A DNA stretch of 36,909 nucleotides. Source: Pseudomonadota bacterium (lineage in GTDB: Bacteria > Pseudomonadota > Alphaproteobacteria > Rhizobiales > Aestuariivirgaceae). A model generated the notes under the pieces. That model was not told the origin of the DNA. It saw only the letters and a list, made by a program, of their open reading frames with translations, and did not search any database. Below are positions 6,953-16,022 of this stretch, one piece after another. Every line of letters begins with the position of its first letter. The first letter of the stretch is position 1. Position numbers and translations under genes: made by a program. Location of the stretch: the NCBI GenBank assembly GCA_020161855.1, contig JAIUNJ010000014.1, forward strand, positions 1 to 36,909. Direction: 5' to 3'.

Positions 6953-8206
6953 GTGGCAACGGAGCAAGTGGAAGTTCTCGTCGTTGGCGCTGGCCAGGCC
7001 GGTGTCGCGATGAGCGAGCATCTGGGCAAGGCCGGCATTCCCCATCTCGTGCTGGAGCGCGGGCGCATCGCCGAGCGCTGGCGCTCGGAACGGTGGGACT
7101 CGCTGGTGGCAAACGGCCCGGCCTGGCATGACCGTTTTCCCGGCATGGAATTCGCCGACACGGATCAGGATGCCTTTCCCCACAAGGAGGAAGTGGCGGA
7201 CTATTTCGTGGATTATGCGGTCAAGATCGGCTCGCCCATCCGCTGCGGGGTCGAGGTGACTTCGGTGCGCAAGAACGACGGCAAGCCGGGCTTTCTCGCC
7301 GAGACATCGGGCGGTGCCATCGCAGCGAATTTCATCGTCGCTGCCACCGGCCCCTTCCAGCGCCCCATCGTGCCTGCCGTGGTGCCGCCGCAGCCGGGGC
7401 TGACGCAAATGCACTCCATCGCCTATCGCAATCCGGGACAGCTTGCCGAAGGTGCTGTGCTCGTCGTCGGCGCCGGTTCTTCAGGTGCACAGATCGCCGA
7501 TGAGCTGCTGCGGGCGGGCCGCAAGGTCTATCTTTCCGTCGGGCCGCATGACCGGCCGCCGCGGCGCTATCGCGGGCGGGATTTCGTCTGGTGGCTTGGC
7601 GTTCTTGGCAAGTGGGATGCTGCCGCACCTGCGGAGGGCCGCGAACACGTGACCATTGCCGTGAGCGGCGCCAATGGCGGCGACACGGTTGATTTCCGCC
7701 GCTTTGCGGCGCGCGGCATGGTGCTCGTGGGCCGGACGGAGAAATTCGCCGATGGCAAGCTCAGCTTCGCCGCCGACCTCGCCCGCAATATCGAACAAGG
7801 CGACGCAAACTATCTGTCAGTCCTCGACGAGGCGGATGCCTATGTGGTGCGGAACGGCCTCGACCTGCCCGAAGAACCGTCGGCCCGCCTCATCGGACCC
7901 GCGCCAGATTGCATGAGCAACCCCATCCTCAGCCTTGACCTCGCACAGGCAGGCATCACCACGATCATCTGGGCCACGGGCTTCGCCGTCGACTACAGCT
8001 GGCTGAAGATCGATGGCTTCGACGCCAAGGGAAAGCCTAAGCATCAGCGCGGCGTATCCGTTGAACCCGGCGTCTATTTTCTCGGCCTGCCCTGGCTCTC
8101 GCGGCGCGGTTCCAGCTTCATCTGGGGCGTCTGGCATGATGCACGCTTCATCGCCGACCAGATTGCCATCCAGCGCAGCTACCGGGCTTATACGGCAGCT
8201 CCCTAG
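6953..8206 (+). CDS. Flavin-containing monooxygenase-like NAD(P)/FAD oxidoreductase
   Basis: 417 residues starting at GTG 6953, six bases after the trpB2 stop, so the two are probably co-transcribed. The N-terminal Rossmann motif GAGQAG (residues 12-17) binds FAD. A second, GAGSSG (173-178), binds NAD(P)H. Between them lies ERWRSERWDSL, typical of the FMO/CzcO-like group, and MHSIAYRNP resembles the hydrophobic signature preceding the second nucleotide site. A C-terminal ATGF motif is present. Such enzymes oxygenate N or S atoms or ketones; the substrate cannot be told. An indole-derived substrate would fit the neighbour but is a guess. It converges on the next gene with only 11 bp between stops. 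Confidence 0.88.
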   Translation: MATEQVEVLVVGAGQAGVAMSEHLGKAGIPHLVLERGRIAERWRSERWDSLVANGPAWHDRFPGMEFADTDQDAFPHKEEVADYFVDYAVKIGSPIRCGVEVTSVRKNDGKPGFLAETSGGAIAANFIVAATGPFQRPIVPAVVPPQPGLTQMHSIAYRNPGQLAEGAVLVVGAGSSGAQIADELLRAGRKVYLSVGPHDRPPRRYRGRDFVWWLGVLGKWDAAAPAEGREHVTIAVSGANGGDTVDFRRFAARGMVLVGRTEKFADGKLSFAADLARNIEQGDANYLSVLDEADAYVVRNGLDLPEEPSARLIGPAPDCMSNPILSLDLAQAGITTIIWATGFAVDYSWLKIDGFDAKGKPKHQRGVSVEPGVYFLGLPWLSRRGSSFIWGVWHDARFIADQIAIQRSYRAYTAAP

Positions 8207-8217
8207 TCAGCCCGCGC

Positions 8218-10179
8218 TCAAAGCGCCATCGCCCATTTGCGCCCTTCATAGATGGCCATGGCGGCAGTCCGCGCCGCCGTGGCATCGCCAATCGTCGCAT
8301 GGCCCGTATCGTCGGCCAGGCCGCGCTCGGAGAGATTGGTGGCAGCAAGCACCAGATCATCGCCCGCGATACGATAGGGCACACCACCATAGGCCTGCAC
8401 CGTGGCGGAATCGCCATGCCATTCAAGCATCACGTGCTCGGGCAGCAGCGTGGCCCCCAGTTCCCGCAGCCGGGCCCGGGCCTGCAAGTCGCTGGATGTG
8501 CGCACCATCTCGGCCATGACGGTGACAGCCCCCGTCACGATGGTCACATGATGGCCCTGCTCAGCCAGCCACAGCGCCGTGCCGCCGCCTTTCCAGTTGG
8601 CCGTTTCATCGAGGATGATCACCCGCCGCCCCGGCGTCACACGGCGCGCCATGATGTCCTCTGCACTCCACACATGGCCGCGGTCGTGGCCGGGTAGCGC
8701 ATCGAAATGCGGCATGCCACGCTGGAAGCCCTTGCCATCCGGCAGCGAGCCTGTGGCGATGATCACCTCATCGGCACCGAAGGCTTTCACCTCATCCGCA
8801 TCCATGGGTGTGTTGAGCAGAACACGCACCTGGAGCCTGCCAAGCTGCCGCTCCAGCCAGTCGATGTAATCGACGATCTGCTGGCGGCGCGGTTGCAGGC
8901 CCGCGAGCCGGAACTGCCCGCCCAGCCGGTCGGAAGCCTCGGCCAGCGTCACCTTGTGGCCGCGCTCAGCAGCAACGCGGGCCGCCTCGAGGCCCGCCAC
9001 GCCACCGCCGACAATGAGGAGTGTGCGTGGCCGCTCTGCTGGCGTGAAACGGTCCCCGCCCCATTCGAACTCGCGGCCGGCCGACGGGTTGATCAGGCAG
9101 GAAATCCAGTAGTCACGCGAGCGGCGGCCCCAGCACATCTGGTTGCAGGACAGGCAGGGCCGCACATCCTCGGGCCGCCCCGCCCGCGCCTTGTTGGCAA
9201 GATGCGGATCGGCGATCTGGCCGCGCACGATCGAAACCGTGTCTGCCTGCCCGGAGCGCACAATCTCCTCGGCATTCTCGGGCGTGCGCACCAGTGCCTC
9301 GCACTGCACGCGCGCATGCCGCACCACCTGCTTCAGCGCCTCGGCATGCGGTGCGCCGAGCTTGTCAGCATAGAAGACATTGGGAATGATGCCTGTGGTG
9401 TTGAAGTAGCTGCCGGTGCCGCAGGTCACATAGTCCATGAGCTGGCGCGCATCATGCCAGGCAACGATCTCCTGCAGCTGCGTGATGGTCTGCGACACAG
9501 GCGATGTCGGATCCATGTTCACGGCAAGGCCGATGATGAAATCCTCGCCTGCCATCCTGCGAATGCGTTCAAGGAGGGTGCGCGAGAAACGCATGCGGTT
9601 CTCGAAACTGCCACCCCATTTGTCGTCACGGCGGTTGTTGAAGGGCAACCAGAACTGATCGACGATGGCGTTGTAGGCCGCGAATATCTCGACGCCGTCA
9701 AAGCCACTCTCCTTCGCCCGGCGCGCCGCCTGCACGAAGCCTTCGATCACGTCCTCGATCTCGGCGTCCGACATGGCATGGCTGCCATCGGAATCATGGA
9801 AGGACGGCAGGCCTGACGGCGACCACGACGGCTCATAGGAGTTGTCGGCGTCGCCGTGCTGGCCGACGTGATAGAGCTGATGGCAGATGACAGCGCCATG
9901 GGCATGCACCGCATCCGTGACCTTGCGGAAATGCGGGATGATCTCATCCGTGCCCTGCAGGAAGTTGCCACGTGTCAGGACCGCCGTGCGATGCACCGGT
10001 ACCGGCTCCACCACGATCATCGCGGCCCCACCCCGCGCACGCTCTTCATAATATCCGCGGTGCCGTTCGCCGGGCAGCCCCCTGTCAGACATATTGGCGG
10101 TGTGCGAGCCGAAGACGATGCGGTTGCGCAGGGTCTTGTGGCGGAGCGTGAGCGGCTGGAAGAGCGAGGGAAACTGCAT
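8218..10179 (-). CDS. Old-yellow-enzyme-type FMN/FAD/4Fe-4S oxidoreductase (dienoyl-CoA reductase / N-demethylase family)
   Basis: 653 residues, the size of 2,4-dienoyl-CoA reductase and trimethylamine/dimethylglycine/stachydrine demethylases. The N-terminal TIM barrel (about 1-340) binds FMN. It is followed by a 4Fe-4S cluster motif with Cys at 342, 345, 349 and 361 (C-x2-C-x3-C-x11-C). The C-terminal half holds a GGGVAG nucleotide site (391-396) and a second FAD/NAD domain. The active-site stretch reads EIFAAYNAIVDQFW (164-177), where the HGY of dienoyl-CoA reductases is replaced by YNA. The DQFW and NRRDD residues point to the N-demethylase side of the family. The real substrate is unknown. 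It stands alone on the minus strand, divergent from the acyltransferase gene. Confidence 0.88.
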   Translation of the reverse strand: MQFPSLFQPLTLRHKTLRNRIVFGSHTANMSDRGLPGERHRGYYEERARGGAAMIVVEPVPVHRTAVLTRGNFLQGTDEIIPHFRKVTDAVHAHGAVICHQLYHVGQHGDADNSYEPSWSPSGLPSFHDSDGSHAMSDAEIEDVIEGFVQAARRAKESGFDGVEIFAAYNAIVDQFWLPFNNRRDDKWGGSFENRMRFSRTLLERIRRMAGEDFIIGLAVNMDPTSPVSQTITQLQEIVAWHDARQLMDYVTCGTGSYFNTTGIIPNVFYADKLGAPHAEALKQVVRHARVQCEALVRTPENAEEIVRSGQADTVSIVRGQIADPHLANKARAGRPEDVRPCLSCNQMCWGRRSRDYWISCLINPSAGREFEWGGDRFTPAERPRTLLIVGGGVAGLEAARVAAERGHKVTLAEASDRLGGQFRLAGLQPRRQQIVDYIDWLERQLGRLQVRVLLNTPMDADEVKAFGADEVIIATGSLPDGKGFQRGMPHFDALPGHDRGHVWSAEDIMARRVTPGRRVIILDETANWKGGGTALWLAEQGHHVTIVTGAVTVMAEMVRTSSDLQARARLRELGATLLPEHVMLEWHGDSATVQAYGGVPYRIAGDDLVLAATNLSERGLADDTGHATIGDATAARTAAMAIYEGRKWAMAL

Positions 10180-10289
10180 GGCGGCGGCCTTTCGGGTGGA
10201 AGGAGACTAACCGCTCACCGCCCCGCTGTCTTCATGGGCCTGTCACAGAACCCGCACATATCCGTCACCAGAGTGCGAAGGATCTGACG

Positions 10290-11201
10290 ATGAACCTGAC
10301 TGACAGCGTCAAAGACGTTGGTTTTCCAGAAGCAAGTGAAGACGTCCGCTTCAGTTACTCACGGCCCGAGCAGCACTGGTTCAAGCGTGGCCTGATCCGC
10401 GCCATCGAGATGGCCACCGGGCAGCCGATGCTCGAGCGCTTCTATCGCGACTGGGCCACCCGGCCGCGCGAGGGCGAGAACATCTTCTCGGCAGGCGTGC
10501 GCCTTCTGGGCATCAACATCATCAGCAACGCGGAAGCATGGGCGGATGTACCCCGTGAAGGCCCGTTGCTGGTGATCGCCAACCATCCCTACGGCGTCAT
10601 CGACGGCATGGCCCTTGGCCACCTGATGACCCGGATCAGGCCCGACACCAAGATCATGACGCACAGCCTGCTGTGCCAGCCGCCGCAGGCCAGGCCCTAT
10701 CTGCTGCCGGTCGATTTCGGTGGAACGCCGGAGGCCCGGCAGACATCGCTTCTCACCCGCAAGCGCGCCCAGGAATGGCTTGCTGCAGGGCATTGCGTGG
10801 CGATCTTCCCGGCGGGCAGCGTCTCGGCGACGCAGAGCCCCTTCGGCGGCGTTGCCCTCGATACACCCTGGTACGCCTTCACTGCCAAGCTCGCCCGCCA
10901 GGACGGGCTCAAGGTTCTGCCGCTCTATTTCCATGGGCAGAACTCCATGCTCTTCCACATGGCAACCCACAGCTACTATCCCTTCCGCATTGCCCTGCTC
11001 TTCCGCGAATCCGTGCGGCGCATGGGCACAAACCTGAAGGTGACGGTGGGGACCCCCATCGCCAGCGAAGACCTGCCGCACAATCAGGGCCGCGAGGCCG
11101 TGCTGAAAGAACTGCGCCGCAGAACCTATGCGCTGTCGGGCTTCGACCACCCGGGCATGGAACGGGATTTCGCCTGGCCGCAGCACGTCGCCACGAACTA
11201 G
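10290..11201 (+). CDS. 1-acylglycerol-3-phosphate acyltransferase-like (PlsC/LPLAT family) protein
   Basis: 303 residues with the acyltransferase motif NHPYGVID (residues 98-105; His99 and Asp105 as catalytic pair) and a second block IFPAGSVSA that corresponds to the glycerophosphate-binding motif. The spacing and length resemble the putative hemolysin/OlsA-like group of lysophospholipid acyltransferases, which acylate lysophosphatidic acid or lyso-ornithine lipid. No olsB-like gene is visible nearby, so the acceptor is open. No long membrane helix is evident, so it is probably a peripheral membrane protein. It converges on degP with an 18-bp gap. Confidence 0.86.
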   Translation: MNLTDSVKDVGFPEASEDVRFSYSRPEQHWFKRGLIRAIEMATGQPMLERFYRDWATRPREGENIFSAGVRLLGINIISNAEAWADVPREGPLLVIANHPYGVIDGMALGHLMTRIRPDTKIMTHSLLCQPPQARPYLLPVDFGGTPEARQTSLLTRKRAQEWLAAGHCVAIFPAGSVSATQSPFGGVALDTPWYAFTAKLARQDGLKVLPLYFHGQNSMLFHMATHSYYPFRIALLFRESVRRMGTNLKVTVGTPIASEDLPHNQGREAVLKELRRRTYALSGFDHPGMERDFAWPQHVATN

Positions 11202-11219
11202 GGCCAGGCCGTCAGCCGC

Positions 11220-12698
11220 TTACCTCTTGATCTTGAGCGGCACGAAGCGGGTCTCGCCCGCCTTGCCGGCCTTGGCGATCAGCAGCAGCACGGAAGGCTT
11301 CTTGGCCTTCTCGGCCTCATCAAGCGCAGCGGAGATATCAGCAGCGCCTACCACCTGCTTGCCCCCGGCTTCGAGGATCACGTCACCGGCTTCCACTTCC
11401 TTGTCGCGGGCAGAGCCCTCCTCGGCCACTTCCGTGACGATGGCGCCCTTGATCTTCTCGTCGGTCTTGAACTTGGCGCGCAATTCATCGGTGATGGAGC
11501 TCACGGTCATGCCAAGCAGCGTGACCGTGGCGGGCGCCGACTTCCCGGCATCCTGCTGGGCAAGAATCTTCTCGCCATCTTCCAGGCGGCCGATCGCCAC
11601 CTTGAATTCCATTTCCTTGCCCTTGCGGAGCGCCTTCACGACCACTTCCTTGCCGATCTCGGTTTCGGCAACAGCCCGCGGCAATTCACGCATGTCGTTG
11701 ATCGGCTTACCGTTGAACTCGATGATCACATCGCCGGCCTCAAGCCCTGCGGCCTTGCCCGGCGATCCTTCCGTGACATCGGCCACAAGCGCACCCTTAG
11801 GCCGGGGCAGCCCCAGGCTTTCGGCCAGTTCGTCGGTCATCGACTGAACCTTCACGCCAAGCCAGCCACGGCGCGTCTCACCGTATTTCTGGAGCTGGTC
11901 GACCACACTCTTGGCAGTATTGGCAGGCACCGAGAAGCCGATACCGACGGAGCCGCCGGTGGGCGAGAAGATCGCCGTGTTGATGCCGACGACATCACCC
12001 GCCATGTTGAAGAGCGGACCACCGGAGTTGCCCTTGTTGATGGCAGCATCGGTCTGGATGAAGTCATCATAGGGGCCAGCATTGATATCGCGGTTGCGGG
12101 CCGAGACGATGCCAAGCGACACGGAGCCGCCAAGGCCAAAGGGATTGCCGATGGCCATGACCCATTCACCGATGCGCAGCCCGTCGCTGTCGCCGAAGGA
12201 AACGGTCGGCAGCGGCGACTTCGGTTTGACGGTGAGCACCGCCAGATCGGTCTTCGGATCGCGGCCCTTGAGCTCAGCCTTCAGGATGGTGCCATCGTGC
12301 AGGCGCACCTCGATGGCCTCGGCGCCCTCGATCACATGGTTATTGGTGACGATGACGCCCGATGCGTCGATGATGAAGCCGGAGCCCATGGAGCTCACGG
12401 TACGGGGTTCGCCCTCTTCACCCTGGCGGCGCTTGAAGAAGTCATCGAAAAAGTCGCGGAAAGGCGAATCCTCGGGAAGCTGCGGCAGTTCCGGCGCGCC
12501 CGAGCTTGCGGCCTTGGACTCGACCGAGATTTCGACCACGGCCGGCAACAGGCGGTCCGCCAGGTCGGCAACGTTGGGCAGCGGCGCCGACTGCGCCCCG
12601 GCTGGCCCGATATAGGCCTGGTGCAACGGCATTGCCGCCACCAGCGCGATTGACGCAACCGCCACACGCAATCCAAAGCCAAGCCGTCCGAACATCAT
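11220..12698 (-). CDS. degP: Do-family periplasmic serine protease DegP/HtrA
   Basis: Periplasmic protease/chaperone that removes misfolded envelope proteins. From the ATG at 12698 it has 492 residues: an N-terminal signal or anchor segment (about 5-35), a trypsin-like domain with His121 (NNHVIEG), Asp151 (DPKTDLAVL) and Ser225 (KGNSGGP), and two PDZ domains (about 270-365 and 385-490). GGAG lies just upstream of the paired ATGs at 12698 and 12695. A longer frame from 12752 would run back into the DUF2065 gene and has no signal-like start. It follows hflK-hflC-DUF2065 on the same strand, the usual order in Hyphomicrobiales. Confidence 0.96.
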   Translation of the reverse strand: MMFGRLGFGLRVAVASIALVAAMPLHQAYIGPAGAQSAPLPNVADLADRLLPAVVEISVESKAASSGAPELPQLPEDSPFRDFFDDFFKRRQGEEGEPRTVSSMGSGFIIDASGVIVTNNHVIEGAEAIEVRLHDGTILKAELKGRDPKTDLAVLTVKPKSPLPTVSFGDSDGLRIGEWVMAIGNPFGLGGSVSLGIVSARNRDINAGPYDDFIQTDAAINKGNSGGPLFNMAGDVVGINTAIFSPTGGSVGIGFSVPANTAKSVVDQLQKYGETRRGWLGVKVQSMTDELAESLGLPRPKGALVADVTEGSPGKAAGLEAGDVIIEFNGKPINDMRELPRAVAETEIGKEVVVKALRKGKEMEFKVAIGRLEDGEKILAQQDAGKSAPATVTLLGMTVSSITDELRAKFKTDEKIKGAIVTEVAEEGSARDKEVEAGDVILEAGGKQVVGAADISAALDEAEKAKKPSVLLLIAKAGKAGETRFVPLKIKR

Positions 12699-12721
12699 TT
12701 TCTCCAATCCGCAGAAGTACT

Positions 12722-12919
12722 TCAGGTTCGCAGAAAGGTCTGCGCCAGCCACACGGCCAATACGCCGAGCGCCAATGCCACCGTTCCCAGGATTCGCAGC
12801 TGCTCATCGGAAAGAGCTCGCAGCGTTTCCAGCATGTGTCGCAAATGCCCCGGAACCAAGGCGTAAAGAAGGCCCTCGATCACCAGAACCAGACCGAGGG
12901 CCGTCAGGAAATAGTCCAT
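12722..12919 (-). CDS. DUF2065 family small membrane protein
   Basis: 65 residues with two hydrophobic segments: about residues 3-24 (FLTALGLVLVIEGLLYALVPG) and 43-62. Between them is a short charged loop with LRALSDEQLRILG. This pattern and the position between hflC and degP match the DUF2065 (YjeT-like) family, found next to hflKC in many Proteobacteria. It starts 7 nt after the hflC stop and is likely translated from the same message. A link to the HflKC membrane complex is inferred from position only. Confidence 0.88.
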   Translation of the reverse strand: MDYFLTALGLVLVIEGLLYALVPGHLRHMLETLRALSDEQLRILGTVALALGVLAVWLAQTFLRT

Positions 12920-12926
12920 GTCTCGC

Positions 12927-13832
12927 TCAGGGCGACTGCGGAACCTGCAGCTGGCTCTTGCCTGCCGGCTGTCCGCCCGCCCCGAAATACTTAAAGAACT
13001 CGGTTGCGGGGTTCAGCACCAGCGTGGTGTCGCGGTTGGCGAGCGCCTTCTGGTAGGCCTGCATGGAGCGGTAGAACCCGAAGAATTCCGGATCCTGCTC
13101 GAAAGCTGCCGCGAAAATCCGGTTGCGGTCGGCATCGCCTTCACCGCGGATGATCTCGGACTGCTTACGGGCCGTCGCCGTCTTTTCAATGAACAGGCGG
13201 TCGGTCTCGGCGTTCATGCGGGTGCGGAAAGCCTCACCGCGCGAGCGGATGTCGGTCGCCAGTGCATTACGTTCCGAGCGCATGCGGTTGTGGGTATCGG
13301 CCAGAACCGCGCCGGAAAGGTCGGTCTTGCGGATGCGCACGTCGACGATCTCGATACCCAGTTGCTCGGCCTCGCTATGCACCTGCTTGCTGATCTCATC
13401 CATCATAGTGGCGCGGTCTGACGACAGCACCTGATCGAAGGAACGGCGGCCATAGGTCTGGCGCAGGGCTGCATCGAGAAGGGCACCGATGCGCACTTCC
13501 GCCTGCTCGAGATTGGCACCCAGGGTTTCGCGGAACAGCCTCACATTCTTGATGCGCGCAAGCGTGATGGCATCAACGATGTAAACCTGGCTGTCCTTGT
13601 CCTGGACGGTGCGGTTGTTGTTCTCCCAGAGGATGATGCGGTCATCCACGGGTGTGATCGATTCCGCGAAGGGAATCTTGAAGTACAGGCCCGGCTCCTC
13701 GACGGTCCGGCTGATTTCACCGAAGCGCTGTACGATCGCCTTCTCGCGCTCATCGACGATGAAGTAGCTGAGATAAGCGACAAGGGCCACGGCGGCGAGG
13801 AGGAAGCCAAGGGTGTTACGGAAGAAGCTCAT
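12927..13832 (-). CDS. hflC: HflC, FtsH protease modulator
   Basis: 301 residues: one N-terminal membrane helix (about 5-26), then a band-7/SPFH domain starting at VDEREKAIVQRFGEI, followed by a long helical region with ERNALATDIRSRGEA, and a Gly/Gln-rich tail. With HflK it forms a large membrane cage that encloses FtsH and limits degradation of membrane proteins. It starts 9 nt after the hflK stop with GAGG upstream. Confidence 0.96.
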   Translation of the reverse strand: MSFFRNTLGFLLAAVALVAYLSYFIVDEREKAIVQRFGEISRTVEEPGLYFKIPFAESITPVDDRIILWENNNRTVQDKDSQVYIVDAITLARIKNVRLFRETLGANLEQAEVRIGALLDAALRQTYGRRSFDQVLSSDRATMMDEISKQVHSEAEQLGIEIVDVRIRKTDLSGAVLADTHNRMRSERNALATDIRSRGEAFRTRMNAETDRLFIEKTATARKQSEIIRGEGDADRNRIFAAAFEQDPEFFGFYRSMQAYQKALANRDTTLVLNPATEFFKYFGAGGQPAGKSQLQVPQSP

Positions 13833-13841
13833 GGCATCACC

Positions 13842-14945
13842 TCAATTCTGCTGCTGCATCTGACGCTGGATCTGCGGCAAAGGCAGATAGGGCACGACGC
13901 CGGTTCCACTCTGGCCATTCTCGATGATGACCTTGTTGGAATTGGCAAGCACGTCTTCCATCGTTTCGATGAAGATGCGCTGGCGCGTCACGTCCTTGGC
14001 ATTCTTGTACTGGTCGTAGATCGAGACGAAACGGGCAGCCTCACCCTGCGCGCCGGCAACGACCTGGGACTTGTAGCCCTCGGCCTCCTGCACCATGCGG
14101 GCCGCCTCACCTTCGGCTTCCTGCGTGCGCTTGTTGCGGTACTGCTGCGCTTCGTTTTCCATCTGGATGCGGTTCTGCCCGGCACGCACCACGTCGGCAA
14201 AGGCATCGGCCACTTCTTCCGGCGGCTGGACGTTGCCAAGGTTCACGGCGGTGATGGTGACACCCGAGCTGTATTCATTGAGCAGCCCCTGGGTGATCTC
14301 CAGCACCTTCGCCGCAACGGCATCCTTGCCCGTCGTCAGCAGTGCCTGGGCGCTGTTCTGGGCGGCGACTTCGCGCATGGCGCTCTGTGCCAGCGCGCGG
14401 ATGGTGCGCTCCTGGTCAGCCACGTTGAAGAGGAAGTTCTTGGGATCGGAAATGCGCCACTGCAGCGTGAAAGGCACCGTGATGATGTTCTTGTCGCTGG
14501 TCAGCATCTGGCCTTCGTCGGCCTCGCCACCGATTGAAATCTGGCGCACCGTGCCGACACGCGGCTTTTCCATATACTCGATCGGCCAGATCGCGAACTG
14601 CAGGCCGGGCTCGACGATGCGGTCGAACTTGCCGAGGCGCAGCACCACGCCGCGCTCGTCCGGCTGGACCTGATAGACCGACTGGAACACGCCATAGACG
14701 AGCACCAGAAGAACCGGCAGAATCCAGGTCAGCCGTCCGCCGCCACCCGGCAGCGCGTTCTTGAGATTGTCCTTGCCGCGCTGGATCAGCTCATCCAGCT
14801 CAGGCGGAAGCGAGCCGCCGCCACCGGGGCCACGGCCGCCGCCATTGTTCTGATTGCGGGGATTGTTGCGGTTGCCGCCACCCCAGGGGCCCTGCCCCCA
14901 AGGACCACCCTGTCCACCACCGCCATCATCCCTGTTCCACGGCAT
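13842..14945 (-). CDS. hflK: HflK, FtsH protease modulator
   Basis: 367 residues from ATG 14945 (GGAGAGG about 6 nt upstream). The N-terminus (1-45) is Gly/Asn/Pro/Trp-rich and disordered, as is usual for HflK. A membrane helix spans about 72-92 and is followed by VQPDERGVVLRLGKFDRIVEPGLQF-type SPFH sequence and the helical ENEAQQYRNKRTQEAEGEAARM region. It works with HflC in the FtsH complex. The frame is open upstream to 15245, but only this start has a ribosome site and the family's N-terminus. Confidence 0.96.
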   Translation of the reverse strand: MPWNRDDGGGGQGGPWGQGPWGGGNRNNPRNQNNGGGRGPGGGGSLPPELDELIQRGKDNLKNALPGGGGRLTWILPVLLVLVYGVFQSVYQVQPDERGVVLRLGKFDRIVEPGLQFAIWPIEYMEKPRVGTVRQISIGGEADEGQMLTSDKNIITVPFTLQWRISDPKNFLFNVADQERTIRALAQSAMREVAAQNSAQALLTTGKDAVAAKVLEITQGLLNEYSSGVTITAVNLGNVQPPEEVADAFADVVRAGQNRIQMENEAQQYRNKRTQEAEGEAARMVQEAEGYKSQVVAGAQGEAARFVSIYDQYKNAKDVTRQRIFIETMEDVLANSNKVIIENGQSGTGVVPYLPLPQIQRQMQQQN

Positions 14946-15051
14946 TTCAAACCTCTCCGGCAAGTAAAATTGTGGCCTCGCATATAGGGATGCCCCCCCG
15001 GAAAGTCCACGCATTCCGGCACCGGCCAGCAAGGCGAATATTACAAAACCG

Positions 15052-15552
15052 TCAGGTCGCGCGGTCGAGCACCCGCAGGGTAAACCCCGCACTGTCATTG
15101 GGGCCTCGCGGCACAGTTTCCCGGGAGGCTTCGCGCCATATGGCAGGATCAACAGCCGGGAAGCGCGTATCGCCGTCCACTGCGAGATCGACCTCGGTGA
15201 GATAGAGCCGGTCGGCCAGCGGAAAGAAAAGCCTGTAGATGTCACCGCCGCCGATCACGCAGATCTCGTCGCTGTTCTCGGCTCGGGCGATGGCCAGAGC
15301 TGCCTCCGGCGTCGCGGCAACATCTGCTCCTTCCGCCAGGAAGCCGCTGTTGCGCGTCACCACTATGTTGCGGCGGCCGGGCAGCGGCTTCTTCGGCAGG
15401 CTTTCCCATGTCCTGCGCCCCATGATGATGGGCTTGCCGAGTGTTACGGCCTTGAAGCGCTTGAGGTCGGAGGGAATATGCCAGGGCAGTCCGCCATCAC
15501 GGCCGATCACGCCGTTGCGCGCAACCGCCACCACGAGCGCCACACGGCTCAT
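15052..15552 (-). CDS. folA: Dihydrofolate reductase
   Basis: 166 residues, standard for bacterial DHFR. Motifs: VVAVARNGVIGRDGGLPWHIPSDLK with the catalytic acidic residue in the LPWHIPSDL helix, the NADPH-binding GRRTWESLP, and VIGGGDIYRLF. It reduces dihydrofolate to tetrahydrofolate and so regenerates the cofactor that ThyA, encoded three genes upstream, oxidises. Its ATG overlaps the stop of the GNAT gene (ATGA). Confidence 0.97.
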   Translation of the reverse strand: MSRVALVVAVARNGVIGRDGGLPWHIPSDLKRFKAVTLGKPIIMGRRTWESLPKKPLPGRRNIVVTRNSGFLAEGADVAATPEAALAIARAENSDEICVIGGGDIYRLFFPLADRLYLTEVDLAVDGDTRFPAVDPAIWREASRETVPRGPNDSAGFTLRVLDRAT

Positions 15553-16022
15553 GAGGCAAGCTCAGCTAGTGCTGCACCTTCGATGCGGCAGAAACAGGTA
15601 CCTTCCTCGATCTCCGCTCCCGCCTTGGCGTAAAGATCGCGCGCGGCAGCATTCCACTCCATCATGATCCAGTAGACACTGGGATAGCCCTTGCTGACGG
15701 CAAGCCGTGCCACGTCCTTGAGAAGCGCCTGCGCCACGCCACGGCGGCGATACGCCGGCAGCACGGAGAGGTCTTCGAGATACATCACTTCCTTGCCGCG
15801 ATTGGTGGAAAAGCTGCGATGCCAGACGGCAGCACCTGCAGGCACATCGTCGACAAAGGCCAGCAGCGCGCCAATCACCGCATCGGGGCGGAACAAGGCA
15901 TGTTCATAATCTGCGGCGGTCGCGGTGACGGTGTGCAGGACATCATGGCTCGCCGCCAGGGCGCGCGTTGTTTCCATGAGGATCGCGCCATCGCCGGGCT
16001 GCGCTGTGCGAATGCGGATCAT
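15549..16022 (-). CDS. GNAT family N-acetyltransferase
   Basis: 157 residues from ATG 16022 (MIRIRTAQPGDGAILM). The acetyl-CoA binding site is YRRRGVAQALLKDVARLA, preceded by MYLEDLSVLPAYR, the usual beta4-alpha3 layout, and followed by WNAAARDLYAKAGAE. The substrate is unknown. Overlaps of 4 nt (ATGA) with both neighbours show that it is translationally coupled within the thyA-folA group. Confidence 0.93.
   Translation of the reverse strand: MIRIRTAQPGDGAILMETTRALAASHDVLHTVTATAADYEHALFRPDAVIGALLAFVDDVPAGAAVWHRSFSTNRGKEVMYLEDLSVLPAYRRRGVAQALLKDVARLAVSKGYPSVYWIMMEWNAAARDLYAKAGAEIEEGTCFCRIEGAALAELAS

Noticed and set aside
6005-7414. 469-codon open frame on the minus strand
   Set aside because: Antisense to the TrpB2 and monooxygenase genes, both well supported by motifs and ribosome sites.
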